Origin: an uncultured Aurantimonas sp.
GTDB taxonomy: Bacteria > Pseudomonadota > Alphaproteobacteria > Rhizobiales > Rhizobiaceae
Assembly (NCBI GenBank): GCA_947488615.1
Contig: CANKZU010000002.1
Coordinates: 248,001-312,000, forward strand
Direction of reading: 5' to 3'
DNA length: 64,000 nucleotides
The notes below the pieces were generated by a model, which was not told the DNA's origin, did no database searches, and saw nothing but the letters and a program-made list of their open reading frames with translations. How positions within the stretch are numbered: the stretch's first letter is position 1; each line of letters begins with the position of its first letter. Both the position numbers and the translations under genes were made by a program. Shown in pieces: positions 39,229 to 46,208 of the stretch.

Positions 39229-39242
39229 TTGACTTTCGTCAA
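39229..39242. promoter_or_regulatory. Dnr/FNR-type box before the NOR-like operon
   Basis: TTGACTTTCGTCAA, a perfect palindrome TTGAC-N4-GTCAA. It lies 67 bases before the first gene, a spacing fitting a class II activator site near -41. Confidence 0.85.
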
Positions 39243-39309
39243 GCCGCCGCCGTCCGGACGTGAGTAGTCTTGAAAGGTCTCGTGAACCTCCGGAAGGGAA
39301 GGGACCATC

Positions 39310-39471
39310 ATGGCCGACGAACAGGACACTCCGCGACCGGAGCGAATCCCCGTCATGCAGCGGCTGCTCGACAATCCGTTCCTGCTGTTGGTGTTCGGGA
39401 TCACGATTCCCACGGTTCTCTACCTGATCTGGGGCGTGATGGAAGTCGCCTCGATTCCGCTCGCTCAATAG
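39310..39471 (+). CDS. 53-aa membrane protein, probable small oxidoreductase subunit
   Basis: 53 aa: a polar head (DEQDTPRPERIPV) and one helix (NPFLLLVFGITIPTVLYLIW), ending PLAQ. It is the first gene behind the Dnr box, 9 bases before the subunit II gene. Single-helix extra subunits of this shape accompany B-type heme-copper enzymes, but no family was recognised. The ATG follows the purine-rich stretch GGAAGGGAAGGG. Confidence 0.75.
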   Translation: MADEQDTPRPERIPVMQRLLDNPFLLLVFGITIPTVLYLIWGVMEVASIPLAQ

Positions 39472-39480
39472 GAGTCCGAG

Positions 39481-40014
39481 ATGGCCGTCACCCCTCCCCA
39501 GAACCGGATTTGGTGGAACGAGCCGATCCACAAGATCGAGTTGAGCTGGATCGTCATCGCCTTCCTCTGGGGCCTGTTCATGTTCTTCTTCATGATCGCC
39601 TGGCACTTCATCGGCGAGCAGAACCTGTCGACCGAGACCTACCGGATCAACCCCGACAAATATGTCGAGAAGGTCGAGGCGTTCGCCGAGCAATGGCAGG
39701 TCGGCGAGGAGGAGGGCGTGCCGGTGGTCCGCCCGCCCGCCGGCGAGGATGTCTTCCTTCTCGCCCGGCTGTGGGAGTGGTGGCCGATCCTCGAGCTGAA
39801 AAAGGACCAGAGCTATCGCATCCATATGAGTTCGGCCGACTGGCAGCACGGGTTCTCGCTGCAGCCCACCAACATCAACATCCAGGTCCACCCCGGATAC
39901 GAGCATGTCATCAACCTGACTCCCACCGAGTCCGGGGAATTCAGCATCGTCTGCAACGAATATTGCGGCATCGGCCATCATCAGATGACCGGGCGGATTC
40001 GCGTGACAGAATAG
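39481..40014 (+). CDS. CuA subunit II of a NOR-like heme-copper enzyme (NorS-like)
   Basis: 177 aa. One N-terminal transmembrane helix (IVIAFLWGLFMFFFMIAW), then a cupredoxin domain. The CuA ligands are complete: His123, Cys158, Cys162, His166 and Met169 (CNEYCGIGHHQM). So electrons enter through a dinuclear copper, as in oxidases, not through a NorC-type heme c. In ammonia oxidisers the sNOR operon is norS-norY-senC; this gene, the next and the Sco gene match that set. Confidence 0.88.
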   Translation: MAVTPPQNRIWWNEPIHKIELSWIVIAFLWGLFMFFFMIAWHFIGEQNLSTETYRINPDKYVEKVEAFAEQWQVGEEEGVPVVRPPAGEDVFLLARLWEWWPILELKKDQSYRIHMSSADWQHGFSLQPTNINIQVHPGYEHVINLTPTESGEFSIVCNEYCGIGHHQMTGRIRVTE

Positions 40015-40023
40015 GAGAGCGCC

Positions 40024-41757
40024 ATGACCACGATCGATGCAGGCATCGCGCCTGGTGCTTTCTCCGAGGCGGTGTTCCGCAAATGCGGCTACACGGGGCT
40101 GAAGGTCGACATCGCCGCCCAGCGGCTGATCAAGGCCAATGCGGTGGCCGCCGTCGTCTTTCTCATGCTCGGCGGGCTGATGGGGGTGGCGGTCGCGCTG
40201 ACCCGCTGGCCGGCGGTGCATCTTCTGCCGGCCGAGTGGTTCTATCTGGTTCTGACCGGGCACGGCGCCAATGTGCTGCTCTTCTGGATCATCTTCTTCG
40301 AGATCGCGATCCTCTATTTCGCCTCGGCGATCCTTCTGAACTCGCGCCTCGCGGCGCCGAAATTCGCCTGGCTCGGCTTCGTGCTGATGATTGTCGGCGC
40401 ATTGATGGCGAACTACGCGGTGCTGCGCGGCGACTCGACGGTGATGTTCACCTCCTATCCGCCGATGATGGCCTCGTCCTGGTTCTATCTGTCGCTTATC
40501 CTGTTCGCCGTCGGCGCGCTGATCGGCGTCTCCGTCTTCTTCGGAACCCTGGTCATCGCCCGGGCCGAGCGCACCTATGAGGGGTCGATCCCGCTGGTCA
40601 CCTTCGGCGCGCTGACGGCGGCGATCATCGCGGTGTTCACCCTCGCGTCCGGCGCGATCATCCTGATTCCGACCTGGCTGTGGTCGCTCGGGCTGATCTC
40701 GAACATCGATCCGCTGATGTACAAGGTCGTCTGGTGGGGGATGGGCCATTCCTCGCAGCAGATCAACGTTTCAGCCCATGTTTCGGTCTGGTATCTGATC
40801 GCGGCGCTGGTGGTAGGCGCGAAGCCCTTGTCGGAGAAAGTCAGCCGGACCGCCTTTTTGATGTATATCCTGTTCCTGCAACTCGCCTCGGCGCACCATT
40901 TGCTCGCCGAGCCCGGCATGAGCGCCGAGTGGAAGATCATCAACACCTCCTACATGATGTATCTGGCCGTCATGGGCTCGATGATCCACGGCATGACCGT
41001 GCCCGGCTCGATCGAGGCGGCGCAGCGGCGCAACGGCTTCCGGAAGGGCTGGTTCGAGTGGCTGCAGAAGGCGCCCTGGGGCAATCCGGCCTTCTCCGGC
41101 ATGTTCCTCAGCCTGGTGATGTTCGGCTTCATCGGCGGCATCTCCGGTGTCGTGCTCGGCACCGAGCAGCTCAACGTGCTGATGCACAACACGATCTACG
41201 TGCCCGGCCATTTCCACGGCACCGTCGTCGCCGGAACGACGCTCGCCTTCATGGCGGTGACCTATCTGGTGCTGCCGCTGATCTTCCAACGCGAGGTCAT
41301 CTGGCCGAAGCTGGCCAAGTGGCAGCCCTATCTGTTTGGCATCGGCGCCGCGGGCATCTCGCTGTTCATGATGGGGGCGGGTACGCTCGGCGTCGCGCGG
41401 CGGCACTGGGACATCACCCTGACCGATGCGGTGCATGCCTTCGAGTATGCGCCCGGCGCCTTTCTGATGATGGGGCTGAACGGCATCTTCGCACTGATCG
41501 CGGGGCTGGGCGGCGCGCTCTATGTCCTGATCACGGTCGGCACCGTGTTGTTCGGCAAGAAGCTCGACACCGCCGGAGCGCAGCCGATGCACTTCCCGCT
41601 GCACGCACAGGGACCGCATGCGGCATCGCATTATGGCAGCGAGGGCACGGTCAAGCTGCCGGGTACGATCGTTCTGGTGACGATCTTCTTCGTCTCCTTC
41701 GTGCTCTACTACTTCGTCAACTGGAAGTATCTGTCCGACCTCTGGCTGTTCCGGTGA
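40024..41757 (+). CDS. Catalytic subunit I of a NOR-like heme-copper enzyme (NorY-like)
   Basis: 577 aa, about 13 helices. All six heme-copper His are visible: His80 (LTGHGANV), His242 (GMGHSSQQ), His291-292 (SAHHLLAEPG), His396 and His398 (VPGHFHGT). HHLLAEPGMSAEWK resembles the B family. Oxidases of families A and B have a Tyr four residues after the first active-site His (GHPxVY); here that position is Gln246. The missing Tyr, the nir neighbourhood, the Dnr box and the absence of norB argue for NO reduction (sNOR/eNOR-like). An unusual oxygen reductase remains possible. Confidence 0.82.
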   Translation: MTTIDAGIAPGAFSEAVFRKCGYTGLKVDIAAQRLIKANAVAAVVFLMLGGLMGVAVALTRWPAVHLLPAEWFYLVLTGHGANVLLFWIIFFEIAILYFASAILLNSRLAAPKFAWLGFVLMIVGALMANYAVLRGDSTVMFTSYPPMMASSWFYLSLILFAVGALIGVSVFFGTLVIARAERTYEGSIPLVTFGALTAAIIAVFTLASGAIILIPTWLWSLGLISNIDPLMYKVVWWGMGHSSQQINVSAHVSVWYLIAALVVGAKPLSEKVSRTAFLMYILFLQLASAHHLLAEPGMSAEWKIINTSYMMYLAVMGSMIHGMTVPGSIEAAQRRNGFRKGWFEWLQKAPWGNPAFSGMFLSLVMFGFIGGISGVVLGTEQLNVLMHNTIYVPGHFHGTVVAGTTLAFMAVTYLVLPLIFQREVIWPKLAKWQPYLFGIGAAGISLFMMGAGTLGVARRHWDITLTDAVHAFEYAPGAFLMMGLNGIFALIAGLGGALYVLITVGTVLFGKKLDTAGAQPMHFPLHAQGPHAASHYGSEGTVKLPGTIVLVTIFFVSFVLYYFVNWKYLSDLWLFR

Positions 41758-41767
41758 GGGTGGTGAG

Positions 41768-42637
41768 ATGCTAGCCGCGCTCCGCATAACCGGTTCGATC
41801 CTGAAGCTGAGGATAGGCTTCGCCGTCGCGCTGGCGGCGCTGGCCGGGATGCTGGCCGGCGAGGGGGCGCTCTCGCCGCTCCAGGCCGGCGTCTTCCTGC
41901 TAGCGGTCCTCGGCGCCAGCGGCGCGGCCGGCGCCTTCAACCATTACTGGGAGCGCGAGAGCGACCGCGACATGCGGCGGACCCGCGCCCGGCCCTTCGC
42001 CAGCGGCCGTCTGAAGCCCGGTGCCGTCTGGCCCGCGACCTTCGCCATGCTGCTGCTTGCGTCGCTGGTCATGGCCTGGTCGGTCGGTGGCTCGCTGGCC
42101 GCGTTCTGGCTGTTTCTCGGTGCCATCACCTATGGCTGGGTCTATACCGTCTGGCTGAAGCGGCGGAGCGTGTGGAACATCGTGGTCGGTGGCGCGTCCG
42201 GCAGTTTCGCGATTCTCGCCGGCGCGGCGGCGGTCGGTGGCCAGATGCAGGCGACACCGGTGATCCTCGCCCTCGTCATGTTCTTCTGGACGCCGCCGCA
42301 CTTCTGGTCGCTGGCGGCGGCGAAGGGCGACGACTACCGGCGAAGCGGCGTGCCGATGCTGCCGGTGATCGTGTCCGAAGAGGTCTGGGCGCCGGTCATC
42401 CTCGGCCACGCGGCGGTGTTGCTGATGCTCTCCCTCTTACCGCTCGCCACCGGCATGGGCCCGGTCTACGGCGTCTTCGCGCTGGTTGGTGGCGGGCTGT
42501 TCCTGTGGCGCTCGGTCCAGCTCTGGGCGGCGCCGTCGCGGCAAACCGCGATGGCCAACTTTCGCGCCTCGCTCGTGCAATTCGCGCTGCTTGTCACGGG
42601 CGTCTATCTCGATGCCGCGGTTCGATGGGCGACCTGA
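41768..42637 (+). CDS. ctaB: Protoheme IX farnesyltransferase-like heme o synthase
   Basis: 289 aa, UbiA-type prenyltransferase with about 8 helices. The Asp-rich motif FNHYWERESDRDMRRTRARP and the second site KRRSVWNIVVGGASG fit heme o synthase. It lies 10 bases after subunit I, so the enzyme may carry heme o or a heme derived from it, unlike heme-b-only cNOR. No heme a synthase is present in the window. It overlaps the Sco gene by 13 bases. Confidence 0.87.
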   Translation: MLAALRITGSILKLRIGFAVALAALAGMLAGEGALSPLQAGVFLLAVLGASGAAGAFNHYWERESDRDMRRTRARPFASGRLKPGAVWPATFAMLLLASLVMAWSVGGSLAAFWLFLGAITYGWVYTVWLKRRSVWNIVVGGASGSFAILAGAAAVGGQMQATPVILALVMFFWTPPHFWSLAAAKGDDYRRSGVPMLPVIVSEEVWAPVILGHAAVLLMLSLLPLATGMGPVYGVFALVGGGLFLWRSVQLWAAPSRQTAMANFRASLVQFALLVTGVYLDAAVRWAT

Positions 42638-43449
42638 TCCGCCGTCTCGCCGCTGCCGCGCTCCTGCTCGCGGCCGTCTTGCCGTTGCGGGCGCAGGGCG
42701 CCGAGAGCTTCGAGCCGGCCAAGGTTGTGGCCGCGAGCGAGGCGGCCGTGGGCGGGCTCGTCGGCGATTACACACTGGTCGACCGTCATGGCGTGCCGCT
42801 CCCGCTGGCCACGCTTCGCGGCCGCCCGCTGGTGGTCAGCATCGTCTATACGAGCTGCTCCTCGGTCTGTCCGCCGACGACGCAGCGGATCATCGAGGCG
42901 GTCGAGGAGGCGCGTCGCGTGTTCGGAGCGCGGCAGTTCTCGGTTCTGACACTCGGCTTCGACGCCCGCAACGACACGCCGTCCCGGCTCGACGCCTTCG
43001 CCAGGACACAGCGTATCCCCGAGCCGGACTGGCGGGTCGCCAGTGCCGACGCGGCGACGCTGCGGCGTCTCCTTACCGATCTCGGTTTCAGCTATCGCGC
43101 CGCCGCCGGGGGCTTCGAGCACATCACGCAGACGACGCTCCTCGACGGCGAAGGCCGCGTCTACCGCCAAATCTATGGTGAGGACTTTCCGATCCAAGTC
43201 TTTCTCGAGCCGATGAAGGAACTGGTCTGGGGCGTCCGGCTCAAGGACCTGAGCCCGCAGTCCCTGATCGATCGCATCGGCTTCATCTGCACGACCTACA
43301 ACCCGTCGACCGGCGTCTACGAATTCGACTACGCGATCGGCTTCGGCATCGTGCTCGGCGGGCTCTCGCTGATCCTGACGGGGATCGTCATCCTGCGGCT
43401 CTGGCTGGGCAACCGGCGGCCGGTGGGGCGGTGTCGGGACGAAGTATGA
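42625..43449 (+). CDS. senC: SenC/Sco1 family copper chaperone
   Basis: 274 aa. A signal sequence, a thioredoxin-like domain with the copper ligands Cys78 and Cys82 (YTSCSSVCPPT) and His166 (FEHITQTTLLD), and a C-terminal membrane helix (GIVLGGLSLILTGIVILRLW), which is unusual: most Sco proteins are anchored at the N terminus. It probably loads CuA of the subunit II. Start at 42625 within the end of ctaB. Confidence 0.9.
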   Translation: MGDLIRRLAAAALLLAAVLPLRAQGAESFEPAKVVAASEAAVGGLVGDYTLVDRHGVPLPLATLRGRPLVVSIVYTSCSSVCPPTTQRIIEAVEEARRVFGARQFSVLTLGFDARNDTPSRLDAFARTQRIPEPDWRVASADAATLRRLLTDLGFSYRAAAGGFEHITQTTLLDGEGRVYRQIYGEDFPIQVFLEPMKELVWGVRLKDLSPQSLIDRIGFICTTYNPSTGVYEFDYAIGFGIVLGGLSLILTGIVILRLWLGNRRPVGRCRDEV

Positions 43450-45017
43450 GAGCCGTCGGAACCACCCTGAGCCGTGGCTTCGACCGGATCGAACGGGCGC
43501 TCGACGTCGTCTTTGGACCCGAGTGGAACCCGATGGCCCAGCTTGGCACGCTCGGCTGGTTTCTGTTCTGGATCGTCACGGCGACCGGGGTCTATCTCTT
43601 CATCTTCTTCGACACCGGCGTGGTGAACGCCTACACATCGATCGAGTGGCTGACCAAAGATCATTGGTTCCATGCCGGCATCGCCCGGAGTTTCCATCGC
43701 TACGCGTCCGACCTCATGGTCGCGGTCATGCTGGTCCATCTGGTCCGCGAATTCGCCAGGGGGCGTCATCGCGGCGCGCGGTGGTTCTCCTGGGTCACCG
43801 GCGTCCCGCTGATCTGGCTGGTCTATATCTCCGGCATCACCGGCTATTGGCTGGTCTGGGACCGCCTGGCGCAATATGTCGCCATCGCGAGCACCGAACT
43901 GCTCGACTGGCTGCCCATCTTCGGCGAGCCGGTGGCGCGGAATTTTCTCGCGCCCGACGCGTTGAGCGGGCGATTCTTCACTCTCCTGGTGTTCCTTCAT
44001 ATCGCGGTGCCGCTGATCCTGCTGCTGGTGATGTGGATCCATATACAGCGGATCACCGATGCCCGGACCGCGCCGTCGCGGGAACTCGGCGGCATCGTTC
44101 TGGCGGGCCTGTTGATCGCCTCGCTGTCGTTGCCGGCCCGCTCGCAAGCCGCGGCCGATCTGGCAACCGTGCCGGCGCGGGTCGGGATCGACTGGTTCAT
44201 TCTGCCGCTCTACCCGGTGATGGATCTGGTGCCGGCGGGCGTGATCTGGGCTGGGGTAGTGCTCTTTACCATCGGGCTGACGGCGCTGCCGTGGCTGCCG
44301 CCCAAGCCTCGTCCGAAGCCGGTCGAAGTGTTCCTCGACCACTGCAATGGTTGCAACCGCTGCGTCGAGGACTGCCCCTATGGCGCGGTCACACTGGTTC
44401 CGCGCACCGATGGCGCGCCGTTTCCCCATCAGGCCGAAGTCGATCCCGATCGCTGCGTCGCCTGCGGCATCTGCATGGGGTCATGCCCGTCCTCGACGCC
44501 GTTCCGCCGCTCCATCGAACTGGTGACCGGGATCGACCTGCCCGACCTGTCCCTGAAGATGGTGCGCGAGCAGGTGATCGAGGCCGCCGAGGCGCTGGAG
44601 GGGCCGGGGCGGGTGCTGACGCTGGCCTGCGCCCATGGCGCGGCGGGAAGGGATGTGCCGGGACGGGTGGTGCTGCCCTGTGTCGCCATGGCCCCGCCAT
44701 CGCTGATCGATTTCATCCTGTCGCGTGATCTGGCCGACGGCGTGGCGATCGCCGGTTGCGCCGAGCGCGAATGCCAGCACCGTTTCGGCATCGAGTGGAC
44801 CGAGCAGCGTATTGCCGCGACCCGCGATCCCTATCTGCGCGCCCGGGTGCCGCGCGCCCGGCTGGCGACGATCTGGGCTGGGCCGACGGAAACGGCGCGG
44901 CTGAAGCACGAATTGGGGGCGTTCCAGGATCGTCTCGCGGCGCTGCCAGCCGATGGTTCTCCGACGGCGGGAGCGAGGCGGCAGTCCGCCCAGTCGATCG
45001 AGGAGGTCGAGCCATGA
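43446..45017 (+). CDS. Cytochrome b - ferredoxin - MvhD-like fusion protein
   Basis: 523 aa in three parts. Residues ~30-285 are a cytochrome b with two His pairs at 13-residue spacing (His84/His98, His185/His199), so two b hemes. Residues 297-350 hold two 4Fe-4S clusters (CNGCNRCVEDCP, CVACGICMGSCP). Residues ~388-475 resemble MvhD/FlpD, the hydrogenase delta or electron-transfer domain (GCAERECQHRFGIEW, extra Cys395 and Cys412). It overlaps senC by ATGA. A quinol- or ferredoxin-linked electron carrier for the NOR-like enzyme is likely, but unproven. Confidence 0.85.
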   Translation: MRAVGTTLSRGFDRIERALDVVFGPEWNPMAQLGTLGWFLFWIVTATGVYLFIFFDTGVVNAYTSIEWLTKDHWFHAGIARSFHRYASDLMVAVMLVHLVREFARGRHRGARWFSWVTGVPLIWLVYISGITGYWLVWDRLAQYVAIASTELLDWLPIFGEPVARNFLAPDALSGRFFTLLVFLHIAVPLILLLVMWIHIQRITDARTAPSRELGGIVLAGLLIASLSLPARSQAAADLATVPARVGIDWFILPLYPVMDLVPAGVIWAGVVLFTIGLTALPWLPPKPRPKPVEVFLDHCNGCNRCVEDCPYGAVTLVPRTDGAPFPHQAEVDPDRCVACGICMGSCPSSTPFRRSIELVTGIDLPDLSLKMVREQVIEAAEALEGPGRVLTLACAHGAAGRDVPGRVVLPCVAMAPPSLIDFILSRDLADGVAIAGCAERECQHRFGIEWTEQRIAATRDPYLRARVPRARLATIWAGPTETARLKHELGAFQDRLAALPADGSPTAGARRQSAQSIEEVEP

Positions 45018-45511
45018 GCCGGGTCCGCCGCCTGATCCTTGGCACCGCCGTTACGACGCTGGTCGCAACCGGCGCCGCGTTTTTTTCGGCCGCGCCGTCC
45101 TGGCGGAGCCTGCCGGACGGGATGGCCGTGGTGAAGCTCAGCTTCACCCATGGCGGCGCACGCGACTGCCGACAACTCGACGCCGACGAACTGGCCCGAT
45201 TGCCGGCGAATATGCGCAAGCGGGAGATTTGCGAGCGCGAGCGCGCGGCGCTTCGGCTGGAGCTCGACATCGACGGCGAGCCGGTGCTTCGCGCCGAGTT
45301 GCCGCCGAGCGGCCTGGCGGGCGACGGCCCGGCCCGGGTGTATCGACGCTTTCCGCTCGGCGCGGGGAAACACGAGATCGCCGTCCGGCTGGCCGACAGC
45401 TGGCGCGCCGAGGGCTTCGACCACGCGGTCGCGCGCCGCATTACCCTTACGGCGGAGCAGAACCTCGTGATCGACTTTCGCCCCGAGCGAGGCGGCTTTG
45501 TCTTCAACTGA
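45014..45511 (+). CDS. Unknown anchored periplasmic protein of the NOR-like operon
   Basis: 165 aa. An N-terminal membrane anchor (LILGTAVTTLVATGAAFF) is followed by a beta-rich domain. Two Cys are placed in ARDCRQLDADEL and MRKREICERERA, then PSGLAGDGPARVYRRFPLGAGKHEI, which resembles a carbohydrate- or metal-site beta-sandwich. No named family was recognised. It overlaps the fusion gene by ATGA, so it is very likely an accessory or assembly factor (inference). Confidence 0.7.
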   Translation: MSRVRRLILGTAVTTLVATGAAFFSAAPSWRSLPDGMAVVKLSFTHGGARDCRQLDADELARLPANMRKREICERERAALRLELDIDGEPVLRAELPPSGLAGDGPARVYRRFPLGAGKHEIAVRLADSWRAEGFDHAVARRITLTAEQNLVIDFRPERGGFVFN

Positions 45512-45532
45512 TTTTTTGCGGGAGGAGCACCG

Positions 45533-45928
45533 ATGCCCCGGATGGAATGGAAGGACAGCTTTAGCGTCGGCGTTCCGGCCGTCGATCACGAGCACAAGGA
45601 ACTGATCGATCTCGTCAACCGGCTCGGCGCCGCGCTGACGGACGGGGGCGACGCGGACGCCGCTTTCGGCGATCTCTTTCGCGGGATATCGGCCCATTTC
45701 GCGCTGGAGGAGAAGTTCATGCGCGAAGAAGCCTATGACCAGCTGGCCCAGCACAAGGCCGATCACGAGCGGCTACTCGACGAATTGCGGGATATCATGA
45801 GCGACTATGAGTCCGGTACGGGGGACCAGGCCGACCGGATGATCGCGGCCCTGGACCACTGGTTCACCGAGCACTTCAAGACGCATGACGCCCGGCTTCA
45901 TTCCCGCCTCGGCGCGCATCCGCATTGA
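45533..45928 (+). CDS. Bacteriohemerythrin
   Basis: 131 aa. Di-iron ligands: His in AVDHEHKEL, His55 and Glu59 (HFALEE), His74 and His78 (QHKADHER), His114 and Asp119 (HFKTHD). It binds oxygen or NO, serving as a scavenger or store. Start follows GGGAGGAG, 21 bases after the previous gene, at the end of the NOR-like operon, which fits NO or oxygen buffering. Confidence 0.92.
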   Translation: MPRMEWKDSFSVGVPAVDHEHKELIDLVNRLGAALTDGGDADAAFGDLFRGISAHFALEEKFMREEAYDQLAQHKADHERLLDELRDIMSDYESGTGDQADRMIAALDHWFTEHFKTHDARLHSRLGAHPH

Positions 45929-46208
45929 GGGTGGACCGCGGGAGAATGCACGTCTGATCCAAGGTCATGCGAGGCTATACCCTCTTCGTCGCGATCGCCG
46001 CCGATGGGATCGATGACGCCGCCTGAGAGTTGAGTTTCCCAGACCCTTTGCCTGGGATGGCTGCAAGATCACGGTCGGATCTGGCTCGAGATGTCAGTTA
46101 CCACCTTGTCCGCATGCGAATGCTTCCTGGCCATGCAAAGGCACTCGTCAGGGTCAAGCGCCAAAGGACACCAACCTCTTATCGACTAGAACGGATACTC
46201 TAGGCGGT

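Noticed and set aside
39481..41757. Ordinary B-type (ba3-like) oxygen reductase
   Set aside because: Ligands fit the superfamily, but the Tyr of GHPxVY is Gln and the operon lies in the denitrification regulon; kept as an alternative only.
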